A DNA stretch of 46,504 nt from assembly GCA_964346295.1 (NCBI GenBank), contig CAYFUG010000013.1, forward strand, positions 1 to 46,504. The letters run 5' to 3'. This DNA comes from CAYFUG01 sp964346295 (lineage in GTDB: Bacteria; Patescibacteriota; Minisyncoccia; Moranbacterales; DUUL01). The notes under the pieces are model-generated. The model did no database searches, was not told the DNA's origin, and was given only the letters and a program-made list of their open reading frames with translations. Position 1 is the stretch's first letter; the number at the start of each line of letters is the position of its first letter. A program made the translations under genes and the position numbers. Positions 24,438 through 34,063 of the stretch are shown in pieces.

Positions 24438-27059
24438 CTAACTCCCATCTCCACCTCCATCCGGAGTTGGTTCCGGCTCTGGTTCCGGCTCTGGTTCCGG
24501 CTCCCGAGGAGGCAGTACTCCATCCCTTCCAAACTCCTCAATCTGACCCGAGCTAATCGAGGGAAAGCGATATTCCACTTCATTACCCGTATAAGTATCT
24601 TTTCCATAAATTATAATGTCTTTTACCAGAGGAATATTTTCTTCTTGTTGATTCTCTGAGGGTAGCACTCCAATCTGGAAATACATTCGCTCTCTAGCAT
24701 GATAAAAACCTGCTCCCGCCTTTACTCTCCCTACCTTCCATTTCAATTCATTAGTCCGCTTGTTAAAATCAACATCTAAGCGTCCCGGCGAAATCTTGTC
24801 TTTCCATTTAATTCCACTGGGCAACTTGGCCTCCACTACTACATCTTCTAGTTCATTAATGGTATTAAGCATTTCCATTCTAATCTCTACTGTCGTTTCT
24901 TCTCCCACTCTCAAGGGAGCAGGTCCGGAATTAGAAAACTCTCCCCCGCTATAAAGCCCCTCAGTGTTAAAGATTAACTTGGAATTAAACTTCACCTCTT
25001 TGTCTAAAGAACGCACCCGCTTATTTTCAAAAATAGGCGAATTAACATCCAGGCTTTCTATCTCTGCCCAAGAAACTATGGAGAAGTTTTGGTCATCGCT
25101 GTTCTTTATATCCACAAAATTCTTAGTTTTTAAATCAAATTTAGCCTTACCAGACTCTCCTGGTTGCAACAATTTAAGATCAGGAATATCTACCGCTTTC
25201 CAAAGAATGAATCCTCCTTCACTGTCATAATAGCCCCCTCGAGCTTCTAGCCGTTCCAAATCAATTAATTCTCCTCTAATATATTGCTTCAAAATAAGAT
25301 CTCTCAAAACTTCCGGAGAAGTGTTTTTAAATTCAACTTGGTAACTAACGCTATCTCCAGGATAAATCGCATCTTGATTGGTTTTTTGGGAAATTTGCAA
25401 TTGAGAAGAAACAATTCGAGAAACCCCTTCGGCCTCAGAAAGCAATCGGAAAGAATCCGAATCTCTCGCTTGACCGATTTTCCCACTAAAGCGCTTGAGA
25501 GAGTCCATGTCTCCCTCTAAGTAGCCGGTGACAACAATTTTCTCCTGCTCCCCTGGTGCTAATTGGTTAATTTTCCAATAACTATTCTCTTTGTAAGAAC
25601 TAGGAGTGGCCTCTTTAAAGCTGAATCCCTGAGGATAATTTAATTGTAATTCTAGATCTTCAAACTTACTATTACTTTCATTTTTTACTATAGCCTCTAA
25701 GGAAACCAAATTTCCACTAGAGACTTCTTTGGTTGGCAAAAGAGATAGATTTAAAGAAGAGGATTTAATTATAATGGTTTTCTGGGCTCGTTTTTCAAAA
25801 ATACTACTCAAGCCAGCAGGCTGGTAACTCAGAGTGGCCTTTAGAAAAATCTGCCGATCTCGGGGACCATAAGGAGTTAGAGTAATTTGATAGTCCTTTT
25901 TGCTCTCTTGAGATAAATTCCCTACAGTAATCTTAGAATTTTTAAAACCTAGTTGTTGAATGTAAGTATTGTCAGCCACATTAACATCCTCAGGATATTC
26001 AAGTTTGATTTCGATTTGATTGAGATTCAACTTATTGGCATTAGCAATTTCAATGTCGTAAGTAACCTCACTAGCACTTTCAACTTCCCCAGGACCTTTT
26101 AAGGAAATTTGGACATTCTCCTCTTTAAAGACCTCCGACCGATACTTGAAAATCGCCCAAACCGAAAGCACTAGTAGTAGAATTGTCGCTACTGAAACTC
26201 CAATAGTAACAAAAATTTTCTTTTTATCGCTGCCATCAAAGCTGCCGCCAGCTGCTTTACCGTTGTTGTTGGAATTTTGTCCCCCTCCAGAACCAGAATC
26301 ACCAAGAAGATTGTCTAAGGACTTACCAGAATTAGAAGGATTTTGACCCGCAACACTACTACCGCCTATCTGGGTATTGCCAGAAAGAGTGGCTGCCTGA
26401 CCAGAATCACTCAGGTTAACATTTTCTTCCGCTTCTTTAACAAAAAAGTCTTTATTCCCCCAATTTTGATTCTCCTCAGCTTGAGGATCAGGGCTAATCA
26501 CTTTAGAAGGGCGAGAACCTTCCACAGGAGAAACCGAGGAGCGATCATTAGAATTACCGCTTTGGTTAAAGGAAATTTCGTGAGCAGACTGCTGTGAAGA
26601 AACTTGACTAGATTGGTTATTTTGATTGAAACTTTGGGATCCTTGCCCTCTTCCATTAGCACTAGCTGAATTCGGGGGAATATTACCTCCGGCCGAATTT
26701 CCAATAGTAGCAGAGGAGCCTGACGGAAACTGATTGAGACGATGATTAGAGCGAGAAGAATTTAAATTAGGAACAGAAGCTTGACCGACTTGATTCTGAG
26801 GAGAGCCAGGACCGGGTACATTGTTCTGATTCTGGTTCGGACTTTGACTAGACTGACTATTAGCGGTAAAAGCGCCAGAATTAACATCAGAATTACTAGC
26901 TCCACTAGAATTAGGATTGTTAGCGACATTGTCTCCACTAGAAAAATTACCCCGACCGCCCCCTCCAGAAGCATAATTATCTTGAGATAATCCTCTATTT
27001 TTTAGGCGTTCTTCACCCTTCTTGGAGTAGAGATCTCCTACTAAGTTTCCTAATCCCAT
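24438..27059 (-). CDS. large surface protein: disordered cytoplasmic N-terminus, one TM, DUF11-like ectodomain
   Basis: An 873-residue protein. Residues 1-280 are low-complexity Asn/Ser/Gly/Gln-rich sequence with no signal peptide. One transmembrane helix (282-305) follows. The ectodomain (~310-840) has several DUF11/Ig-like repeats (GPGEVESASEVTYDIEIANA, VVSGNLVSLEAIV-type and YPGDSVSYQVEFKNTSPE), as in proteins that form surface beta-sandwich arrays. The C-terminus is a (PE)n run before a Gly/Asp-rich end (repeat at 24466-24506). The N-in topology with a disordered internal region is unusual. No catalytic motif is seen. It follows uvrB with a family-1 palindromic element in between. Confidence 0.78.
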   Translation of the reverse strand: MGLGNLVGDLYSKKGEERLKNRGLSQDNYASGGGGRGNFSSGDNVANNPNSSGASNSDVNSGAFTANSQSSQSPNQNQNNVPGPGSPQNQVGQASVPNLNSSRSNHRLNQFPSGSSATIGNSAGGNIPPNSASANGRGQGSQSFNQNNQSSQVSSQQSAHEISFNQSGNSNDRSSVSPVEGSRPSKVISPDPQAEENQNWGNKDFFVKEAEENVNLSDSGQAATLSGNTQIGGSSVAGQNPSNSGKSLDNLLGDSGSGGGQNSNNNGKAAGGSFDGSDKKKIFVTIGVSVATILLLVLSVWAIFKYRSEVFKEENVQISLKGPGEVESASEVTYDIEIANANKLNLNQIEIKLEYPEDVNVADNTYIQQLGFKNSKITVGNLSQESKKDYQITLTPYGPRDRQIFLKATLSYQPAGLSSIFEKRAQKTIIIKSSSLNLSLLPTKEVSSGNLVSLEAIVKNESNSKFEDLELQLNYPQGFSFKEATPSSYKENSYWKINQLAPGEQEKIVVTGYLEGDMDSLKRFSGKIGQARDSDSFRLLSEAEGVSRIVSSQLQISQKTNQDAIYPGDSVSYQVEFKNTSPEVLRDLILKQYIRGELIDLERLEARGGYYDSEGGFILWKAVDIPDLKLLQPGESGKAKFDLKTKNFVDIKNSDDQNFSIVSWAEIESLDVNSPIFENKRVRSLDKEVKFNSKLIFNTEGLYSGGEFSNSGPAPLRVGEETTVEIRMEMLNTINELEDVVVEAKLPSGIKWKDKISPGRLDVDFNKRTNELKWKVGRVKAGAGFYHARERMYFQIGVLPSENQQEENIPLVKDIIIYGKDTYTGNEVEYRFPSISSGQIEEFGRDGVLPPREPEPEPEPEPEPTPDGGGDGS
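24466..24506. repeat. short tandem repeat encoding (PE)n
   Basis: 12-bp units (GGTTCCGGCTCT) are repeated about three times, encoding Pro-Glu pairs on the minus strand near the C-terminus of the 873-aa protein. Length variation by slippage would stay in frame. Confidence 0.75.
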
Positions 27060-27134
27060 TTTGTTTTAGTTGTTAATTTCACGCTAATACGTAAAATAAT
27101 GAAATTTTATTTTAAACTAATCAGAAAAGTTTAT

Positions 27135-27297
27135 TAGACCTCTTGCAAAATTAAGTTTCGTTATGAAAATTTCATAATCTCGTGCGAAAACTTTAAAAAT
27201 CAAGGAGGCTGTAGCCCAAGCCACGGTGACGAGGTTTGAGAAGTTTGCAGCCGAGATTTGGGATTTGCAATAGGAAGTTAATTTTGCAAGAGGTCTA
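27135..27297. repeat. palindromic element family 1, copy B (163 bp)
   Basis: Perfect 20-bp terminal inverted repeats (TAGACCTCTTGCAAAATTAA at the left end). The two halves are imperfect complements over about 70 bp, so the whole element can fold into one long hairpin. The core contains GGCTGTAGCCC and CACGGTGACGAGG. It is nearly identical to copy D at 45678-45840; one difference is CAGCCGAG here against CAGCCAAG there. It lies between uvrB and the 873-aa gene. No transposase gene is inside or nearby. Confidence 0.9.
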
Positions 27298-27348
27298 TTG
27301 TTAAACAATATCACTATAGCGGAAAAAAACCTTTTCGGCAAGCCATAA

Positions 27349-29421
27349 TCAACCTTTCAGGCTAGCTTTTTTAATTTGATTAATCTCATCTCTAATTAAG
27401 GCGGCTTTTTCAAAGTTTAATCTTTTAGCAGCCTCTTTCATTTCTTTCTCTCTGTTTTTTAAGTGCTCCTGAATAGCCTTGGGGGACTCTAAGTTTAACA
27501 AAGGATCAATATTTTTAAGCTCCTTACCTTTATCTTCAAATTTCACAATTGATCCCAGTTTCTTTTTGACAGTTTGAGGGGTGATGTTATGGATTCGGTT
27601 ATAGATCTTTTGTTTTTTTCTTCTTCTTTCAGTCTCATCAATCGCTCGTCGCATAGAACCAGTAATTTCATCCGCATAAAGAATTACTCTTCCCTTAACA
27701 TTTCGAGCTGCCCGCCCAATAGTCTGAATTAAAGAGGTTTCACTCCTCAGAAATCCTTCTTTGTCAGCATCAAAAATGGCCACCAAAGAGACTTCCGGTA
27801 AGTCTAAGCCTTCTCGCAAAAGATTAACCCCCACTAAAACATCAAATTTTCCTTTTCTTAAATTTTCCAAAATTTGAATTCGGTCTAAAGTGTCCACTTC
27901 ACTGTGCAAATACTCTGTTTTGATGGATTGATCCTCCTTAAGAAACTCTGCTAGATTTTCTGCCATCTTTTTAGTTAGAGTAGTAGCTAATACTCGTTCC
28001 TTTCTTTTAATCACTCGCCGAGTCTCCTTAACGAAATCAGCTACTTGGTCTTGACAAGGACGAATAACTACCTCCGGGTCAATCAACCCTGTGGGTCGCA
28101 CAATTTGCTCTATCACCAAAGGGCTTCGAGAATAACGAGAGACAGCTGGCAATTCCCCGGACTCCCCAACTTTTTCATCGTTAAATTCCTTCTCCGCTTC
28201 CTTTCCTAGGGCTTGAGATTTTCCCAGTTCATACCCTGCCGGAGTGGCCGAAACAAAGACTGCTGCGCTGATCTTCTCCTCAAACTCATCAAATTTTAGA
28301 GGCCGGTTATCAAAGGCACTGGGAAGACGAAAACCATAGTCTACCAAATTTCTTTTTCGGGAATAATCTCCTCCGTACATTGCTCGGATCTGGGGAATAG
28401 TAACATGAGATTCGTCAATTACCAGCAAAAAATCCGGAGGAAAATAATCCATTAAAGTATAAGGAGCCTCCCCGGGCTCTCTTCCCGAAAGATAAAGTGA
28501 ATAATTTTCAATTCCACTGCAATACCCCACCTCTCTCATTAATTCTAGATCATTATGAGTGCGTCGAGCTAAGCGTTCCGCTTCTACTATCTTTCCTTGC
28601 TTTTGAAAAAATTCTAAGCGCCCCTCTAATTCCTTTTCTATTTTCCCCAAAGAATCTTCCATGATTTTCTCTGGGACCACAAAGTGTTTAGCAGGATAAA
28701 TTAAAACTAATTCTAAATCAGTCGCCAATACTTCTCCGGTCAATTGATCGTATTCGTAAAGTTGCTCCACCCTTCCTCCTCTTACTTCTATCCTTAAAAC
28801 TACCTCTCGATCAGGGCGCATGACTTCAAAAGTAGTTCCCCGGACTCGAAAGCGAGCCTTCTCTAGTACCTCGCTCCGATTATATTGAAGATTGACTAAT
28901 TCCCTAAGAAATTCTTGGCGATTTAATTCTTGTCCTTGCCTCACTTCTAGAACTCCCTGTCGATAAAAATCTGGCGACCCTAGCCCATAAATACAAGAAA
29001 CACTGGCTACGATGATTACATCTCGTCGAGTAAGGAGAGCAGCGGTAGCGGCATGTCGCAAGCGATCAATTTCTTCATTAATCTCCAGATCTTTATCGAT
29101 GTAAACATCTTTATTGGGAAGATAAGCTTCTGGCTGATAATAATCATAGTAAGAAACAAAATACTCTACTGCATTCTTAGGAAACAGAGCCCGAAATTCA
29201 CTAGCCAATTGAGCTGCTAGAGTTTTATTATGGGCCACCACTAAAGTTGGTCTTCCGGTAACTTGAACTAAATTAGCCACGGTAAAAGTTTTTCCACTTC
29301 CAGTTACTCCCAATAAAGTCTGGAATTTTTCTCCGGCCTGAAGATTTTCTGACAATTTCTCAATCGCCTCCGGCTGGTCACCAGCTGGCTGATAAGGCAG
29401 CTCGATCTGAAATTCTGACAT
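27349..29421 (-). CDS. uvrB: excinuclease ABC subunit B
   Basis: The damage-verifying helicase-like subunit of nucleotide excision repair, which works with UvrA, UvrC and UvrD. Walker A is GVTGSGKTFT; the beta-hairpin block YYDYYQPEAYLPNKDVYIDK, the Walker B-like VIDESH, and motif VI QTIGRAARN are all present. The C-terminal UVR domain that binds UvrC closes the protein (FEKAALIRDEINQIKK). I set the start at 29421 (MSEFQIELPYQPAGDQ), which matches the usual UvrB N-terminus. A further in-frame ATG at 29463 would add 14 non-conserved residues. A family-1 palindromic element follows the gene. Confidence 0.96.
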   Translation of the reverse strand: MSEFQIELPYQPAGDQPEAIEKLSENLQAGEKFQTLLGVTGSGKTFTVANLVQVTGRPTLVVAHNKTLAAQLASEFRALFPKNAVEYFVSYYDYYQPEAYLPNKDVYIDKDLEINEEIDRLRHAATAALLTRRDVIIVASVSCIYGLGSPDFYRQGVLEVRQGQELNRQEFLRELVNLQYNRSEVLEKARFRVRGTTFEVMRPDREVVLRIEVRGGRVEQLYEYDQLTGEVLATDLELVLIYPAKHFVVPEKIMEDSLGKIEKELEGRLEFFQKQGKIVEAERLARRTHNDLELMREVGYCSGIENYSLYLSGREPGEAPYTLMDYFPPDFLLVIDESHVTIPQIRAMYGGDYSRKRNLVDYGFRLPSAFDNRPLKFDEFEEKISAAVFVSATPAGYELGKSQALGKEAEKEFNDEKVGESGELPAVSRYSRSPLVIEQIVRPTGLIDPEVVIRPCQDQVADFVKETRRVIKRKERVLATTLTKKMAENLAEFLKEDQSIKTEYLHSEVDTLDRIQILENLRKGKFDVLVGVNLLREGLDLPEVSLVAIFDADKEGFLRSETSLIQTIGRAARNVKGRVILYADEITGSMRRAIDETERRRKKQKIYNRIHNITPQTVKKKLGSIVKFEDKGKELKNIDPLLNLESPKAIQEHLKNREKEMKEAAKRLNFEKAALIRDEINQIKKASLKG

Positions 29422-29628
29422 TTTAATTGTGATAAAATTGAAGAATAAAGCTTGACCCTTCAATTGCCAGAGGAATTTTTAGGCAAATTTTTGACTAAAA
29501 ACAACCAGCACTTTGTTTAAATTTCTGATTTTTATTATCCTTAATTTGGACTTAATATTAGCATAAATAATTCTTAACTGACAACCCATAAAAAGTAGTC
29601 AAATGTGTATAACTATGTTCAGAAGCTG

Positions 29629-29658
29629 TTGACATCTTTGTGATTTACCTATTAGAAT
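29629..29658 (+). promoter_or_regulatory. promoter, TTGACA-N18-TAGAAT
   Basis: TTGACA (29629-29634), an 18-nt spacer, then TAGAAT (29653-29658). Transcription would start near 29665, leaving an ~240-nt leader before the ATG at 29904. The rest of the 29422-29903 gap is A+T-rich and holds only very short frames. Confidence 0.65.
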
Positions 29659-29903
29659 AGAAGCATTAAGGATAAAATGAATATAAAAAACTTCCGAGAG
29701 AAAAAAGATTAGCTTAGAATTGGATTATTTTTAGAAAAACCAAGTAAGCTCTTCTCATGAGTGCATCGTGTGATTTTGTCCTAAAAGACCTACTGCTTGA
29801 ATAGGGATAATAATTCTTCCCTAGATTAATGAGAGTTTCCCCTTGAGTCAGAACCCGACTTAAACCAGCTTAGATTTCAAGCATCAAGGTCTTAATCCAA
29901 AAA

Positions 29904-31133
29904 ATGAAAATAAAAAAAGAGTACTACTGCATAACCGATAACTATAACAATCCTCGCTTCGATTTATTATTCGAAAGTGTTGAGGATGCTCGAAAAAAAC
30001 TCCACCAGATCCAAACTCGGACGCGGATGAGAAGTTTTTTTTCTTTGCGAAAATGCCAAAGTGGCATTTTTAATTTTGCCAAAATTGCAGCTTGTGATTC
30101 TCAAAGCCATCGCCAAAAAATTCTAGCCCAACAACTTCGAATTGGCAAGGTTTACTTAATGGATAACATTAATCCCGAAAAGGTTTTCCGCCGAGTAAAG
30201 CACTCTCCTCAAAACGAGTTGTCTTTCTCTAAATTAAGAGAAAGAGAAAATGTCATCATTGAATCTCCCTTTGCTAGGACTACCAAAAACTCTGCTAAAA
30301 AATCCAAGCGAGTTGGCAAAAAAATGGCAGTTGGCAAAATTCTCTCCGGATTAAAAAATTCCTCTCCTACAAGCGGCTTTGGATTTTTTCGAAGATCTCA
30401 CTGGAGCAATCCTTTTTTGAGAAATCGAGCCTTAGTGGGAGGATTAACTTTGGGATTAATTATTGCCCTAGCGACTGGTCTCATTATTAGTAATCAAAGA
30501 AACGCTTCACTAGCTGAGAAAATGGCCCTCAATCAAATTGCTTCCACTCAAAGCCACCTCAAGGCGCTAGAAAAGAAAGAGGAACAACTTTCTCAGAAAT
30601 TCAATGAAGATTTAGAAGTTTTTGTTTTGGGAATGATGGATCGCTTTGATCAGCTAGAAAAAGATGAGTTGGAGGAAGAGATTCGCTCCATCGTTAAAGA
30701 TACCCCCATGGAGAAAATGGCTCCTTACATCGCTCAGAAGGATCGTCAGGTAGCTGCCTTTATTGTAGGAATTGGCATGAAGGAAAGTCGCTTTGGCATT
30801 CACGCTCCGGTTGATGAATATGGCAACGATTGTATGAATTACTGGGGCTATACCATGCGCACTGAGCGCAAGGGCACCGGAGGCAACGGTCATCCTTTTC
30901 ATAGCTGTTTTAACAGCGCCGAAGAAGCGGTGGATATCGTAGGAGGAAGAATTGAAAGATTAATTGCAGCCGACATTAACACTCCCCAAGAGATGGTATT
31001 GTGGAAATGCGGCTCGGATAAAGCTTGTCAAAATGCTCCCAGCGCCAAAAAATGGGTCAGCGATATCAGCATTTATTATAATAAGCTCAACAACAACGAA
31101 ATTGAAGAGGAGGATTTAAAAACCGACAGCTAA
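29904..31133 (+). CDS. membrane protein with C-terminal lysozyme-like domain
   Basis: A 409-residue protein. The basic N-terminal ~170 residues lack a signal peptide and should be cytoplasmic. A transmembrane helix (177-196) is followed by a coiled coil (~205-265) and a C-terminal domain (~270-390). That domain begins VAAFIVGIGMKESRFGIH; the Glu294 in the KES motif is placed like the catalytic Glu of lytic transglycosylases. YGNDCMNYWGYTM and CFNSAEEAVDIVGGRIE are further features of lysozyme-like folds. Two cysteines (310 and ~335) could form a disulfide outside the cell. A role in cutting peptidoglycan is an inference from these motifs. It has its own promoter and two terminators downstream. 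Confidence 0.72.
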   Translation: MKIKKEYYCITDNYNNPRFDLLFESVEDARKKLHQIQTRTRMRSFFSLRKCQSGIFNFAKIAACDSQSHRQKILAQQLRIGKVYLMDNINPEKVFRRVKHSPQNELSFSKLRERENVIIESPFARTTKNSAKKSKRVGKKMAVGKILSGLKNSSPTSGFGFFRRSHWSNPFLRNRALVGGLTLGLIIALATGLIISNQRNASLAEKMALNQIASTQSHLKALEKKEEQLSQKFNEDLEVFVLGMMDRFDQLEKDELEEEIRSIVKDTPMEKMAPYIAQKDRQVAAFIVGIGMKESRFGIHAPVDEYGNDCMNYWGYTMRTERKGTGGNGHPFHSCFNSAEEAVDIVGGRIERLIAADINTPQEMVLWKCGSDKACQNAPSAKKWVSDISIYYNKLNNNEIEEEDLKTDS

Positions 31134-31378
31134 CTTTTGACGGTTCTGGATTTAAGAAATTTACTCTCTCAGATTTTATTAAAGTTCTAAAAATTCTTAA
31201 GCAGAGACTAACTCAAGAGACCACAAGCTACCAAACTATAGACTACAGATTAACTAAGTAGAGCATCCTTTGCCATAAAAACCAAGAACTCTTCGCGTCA
31301 GAATTTGCTTAAGAATTTATTTAGTTAGATTTTTCAGCAGATTCTAGCAGGGGGCAAAAATCAAACGCAAAAGTTCCA

Positions 31379-31421
31379 AAAAACCACTTGAGATCACTTA
31401 TAAGATCGAAGTGGTTTTTTG
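31379..31421. terminator. hairpin terminator
   Basis: AAAACCACTT pairs with AAGTGGTTTTTT, with an inner GATC/GATC helix in the loop. It ends the lysozyme-like gene (+); the A-rich left side lets it act on the minus strand too. Confidence 0.78.
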
Positions 31422-31435
31422 ATTGGAAAAAACCG

Positions 31436-31461
31436 AAAAACCCGCCACACAGCGGGTTTTA
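31436..31461. terminator. hairpin terminator (tandem)
   Basis: AAAACCCGC pairs with GCGGGTTTT around CACACA, flanked by A and T runs. A second terminator 15 bp after the first. The rest of 31134-31651 is A+T-rich with no gene I can support. Confidence 0.78.
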
Positions 31462-31651
31462 TGCTTCAAAATAACCATTCACAGGGTCGACTCTAGTAGT
31501 CGCCCTTTTATCGACCTTTACCCTAAATTAACCCTGATCCAAGGCACCCATCCCAAGGTTTTAAAATTTGAGACTATTTCGATATTCAGATATTTAAAAT
31601 TGTTTTGAAATTTAGAATTAGAAATTCAAAACTTCCTCTAAAAACTAAGCA

Positions 31652-33883
31652 CTATCTACTAAAAACTAGCTCGCCTTCTTTTTCCTGAAGAGCCCCCAAC
31701 GCAATCGCTAAAAATTCATCGAGAGGAAGGCCTGCTTCCTCGCACTCCCGGATAATCTCTCGGTTACAACCAGCCGCAAACCCTTTGCTTTTAAACTTCT
31801 TTTTCAGTGAAGAAAGCTTAACACTAGAAAGCTTACCATCTGGCCGCACCTTAGCCGTCGCCATAATTAGACCCGTTACGGTTTCCGCCGCTGCCAAAGA
31901 ATGCTGCAAACGAGTAGTCCGCCGCTTGTCTTTAAATTCCGGCGCCCCGTAGTACTCCGCTTGCCATCCCTGCCCGTAGGCGTGGGATTGGATAGCCTCA
32001 ATTAAGAAATCCGTTCCACCCTCTTTTTCCAAGATCTCCCGAGTTTTCAGGCAATGCAACTCCGTCTGATTTTTAGTCTCCTCCCAATCAATATCATGCA
32101 GTAGTCCAATAATCCCCCACTTTTCCTCATCCTCGCCAAAATGGCGTGCCAAGGCTCGCATAATCAATTCCGACTCTCGACTATGTAAGCGGTCCACTGG
32201 ATCCAGTAAATGCTTCTTTAAGAGCGCTTGGGCCTCCGAGTAGCCAATCCCCAACTCTCCCGTCTCCGCATCTTCTGCTGCGCCAGAGTGAGTTTCTGAC
32301 TCGGTTTCTTTGCTATTACTTTCCTGCTCATGCTCAAAATCCTGCTCCCGCTCTCCAATTTGCTGCTGTGGTTTCATAGTCGGAAACAACACTACATCCC
32401 GCAAATTCTCCTCTTCTTCCAGAAGCGAAAAAAAGCGATCCAGTCCCATCCCCCAACCGGCCATCGGGGGCATTCCGTATTCCATCGATTCCACAAAATC
32501 ATGGTCATAGGGCATGGCTTCTTCATCTCCGGCAGCTTGCAGGCGTGCTTGAGATTCAAAGCGCTCTTTTTGATCCACAGGATCGTTCAACTCATTGTAG
32601 GCCTTGGTCATCTCCCAAGTATTGATCACTAACTGAAAAGTGGCCACTGTCCCCGGCTGGTCCGCTTTCTCTTTGGCTAAAGCCATAAATTCCTTAGGAT
32701 AATCAGTTACGAAGACCGGCTGAATCAGCTTTTTGCGAACTGTCTTTTTATATAATTCATCAATTTTAGCCGACCAAGAAACCTTCCCGGAGAGGTCAAC
32801 CTGATCTTTGAGTCCCTGATCTTGAATATATTTTTCCACTTTCTCGGCGCTATCTAGATCTTCAAACTCCACTCCTAGTTCCTCCTTGATCAGCTGGCGA
32901 AAAGTCACCCTCCGGTAAGGCGGCTTGAGATTAATTTTCTCTCCTCCGAAATTCACCTCATAGCGCCCTCCGTAAACTTTTTCAATCACCTCACCCATCA
33001 TTTGTTCCGTAAAGTCCATCAACTGCTGATAATCGGCATAAGCCCAATAAAATTCCATCATGGTAAATTCTTGCAGATGGGAAGGATCCATGCCCTCATT
33101 GCGAAAACACTTGCCAATCTCAAATACTCGCTCCAAGCCTCCGGTCATCAAGCGTTTAAGAAACATTTCTGGCGCGATTCGCAAAAACAATTCAAAGTCC
33201 AAAGAGTTGTGATGAGTAACAAACGGCTTAGCATAAGTTCCTCCGTACACCGCCTGGAGAACCGGGGTTTCCACCTCAGAAAAATCATGTTGCCACATAA
33301 ACTGCCGAATGGTCCGAATAGCCGCTGAACGCCGTTGAAATTTTTCAAAAGATTCTTGCTGGGTAATCAACTCTAACTCTCGAAAGCGCTGCCTCCGGTC
33401 TTCATTTTCCAACCCCTTGAATTTGTCTGGTAGCGGCCGCAAGGATTTAGTGAGTAAAGTTAGTTTACGGGCCAAAACCGAGCGCTCCCCTTTTTGAGTG
33501 TCAAAACGCTCTCCTTTTACTCCTACAAAGTCTCCCAGGTCCAGATTTTTCGTCCAAAACTTGTAATCCCCGCCTTTATCTGAGTTCTTTTCTGGATCCG
33601 CTTCTTCCAGCTCTTTTTTGTTGATCACCACTTGCCCTCGTCCGCTTTGGTCCTGCAAATGCAAAAAGGTGATATTGCCCATCTCTCGCTTTAGCACCAC
33701 TCGACCGGCCACTTGTACCGAATTTTTAGCTTCCCTCGAGCCAGCTCCCGCTGAATCCACTTCTCGGGCTAAAACCTCCGCTAAGCTTTCCCGCGCAAAC
33801 GGCCCGGCCGGAAAACCTTCCATTCCCGCCTTTTTAAAATTCTCTAATTTATTCAACCGGTCTTGTTTGATTTTGTCTAACAT
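31652..33883 (-). CDS. lysS: lysyl-tRNA synthetase fused to a C-terminal HD domain
   Basis: A 743-residue fusion. Residues 1-~505 form a complete class II lysyl-tRNA synthetase that charges tRNA-Lys. It has an anticodon-binding OB domain (VAGRVVLKREMGNITFLHLQ), motif 2 (FRNEGMDPSHLQEFTMMEFY) and motif 3 (GWGMGLDRF), then LRDVVLFPTMKP at the usual family end. An acidic, Gln/Glu-rich linker (506-544) leads to a ~200-residue HD domain (545-743) with His567, the HD pair His596-Asp597 in GLLHDIDWEE, and further His residues (ELHCLKTRE, QSHAYGQGW). HD domains are metal-dependent phosphohydrolases. The substrate is unknown. No stop or frameshift lies in the junction. The ATG at 33883 fits the family. 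Confidence 0.95.
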   Translation of the reverse strand: MLDKIKQDRLNKLENFKKAGMEGFPAGPFARESLAEVLAREVDSAGAGSREAKNSVQVAGRVVLKREMGNITFLHLQDQSGRGQVVINKKELEEADPEKNSDKGGDYKFWTKNLDLGDFVGVKGERFDTQKGERSVLARKLTLLTKSLRPLPDKFKGLENEDRRQRFRELELITQQESFEKFQRRSAAIRTIRQFMWQHDFSEVETPVLQAVYGGTYAKPFVTHHNSLDFELFLRIAPEMFLKRLMTGGLERVFEIGKCFRNEGMDPSHLQEFTMMEFYWAYADYQQLMDFTEQMMGEVIEKVYGGRYEVNFGGEKINLKPPYRRVTFRQLIKEELGVEFEDLDSAEKVEKYIQDQGLKDQVDLSGKVSWSAKIDELYKKTVRKKLIQPVFVTDYPKEFMALAKEKADQPGTVATFQLVINTWEMTKAYNELNDPVDQKERFESQARLQAAGDEEAMPYDHDFVESMEYGMPPMAGWGMGLDRFFSLLEEEENLRDVVLFPTMKPQQQIGEREQDFEHEQESNSKETESETHSGAAEDAETGELGIGYSEAQALLKKHLLDPVDRLHSRESELIMRALARHFGEDEEKWGIIGLLHDIDWEETKNQTELHCLKTREILEKEGGTDFLIEAIQSHAYGQGWQAEYYGAPEFKDKRRTTRLQHSLAAAETVTGLIMATAKVRPDGKLSSVKLSSLKKKFKSKGFAAGCNREIIRECEEAGLPLDEFLAIALGALQEKEGELVFSR

Positions 33884-34063
33884 AATTATTCGTTATTGAT
33901 TATTCTCTCCGTTTTCACCCATTATTCTTGGGACTGGAACTGTCAAATTAAGATTCTGGCTGGAATCTTTTTTGAGAATAGACAAGGAGAAATCTGTTTC
34001 GAAGAAAAAGGCTCGAGTATAATCGTCTGGAACTTTTTTAATTGTTTTAATCTTTTTCTCAAC

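Noticed and set aside
27135..27297. Assignment of the elements to the IS630/Tc1 group because TA flanks each end
   Set aside because: The TA belongs to the terminal inverted repeat itself, and in copy C the interrupted gene's frame is restored only if both TA pairs are removed, so there is no TA duplication.
27117..27341. A 74-codon minus-strand frame
   Set aside because: It lies across palindromic element copy B.
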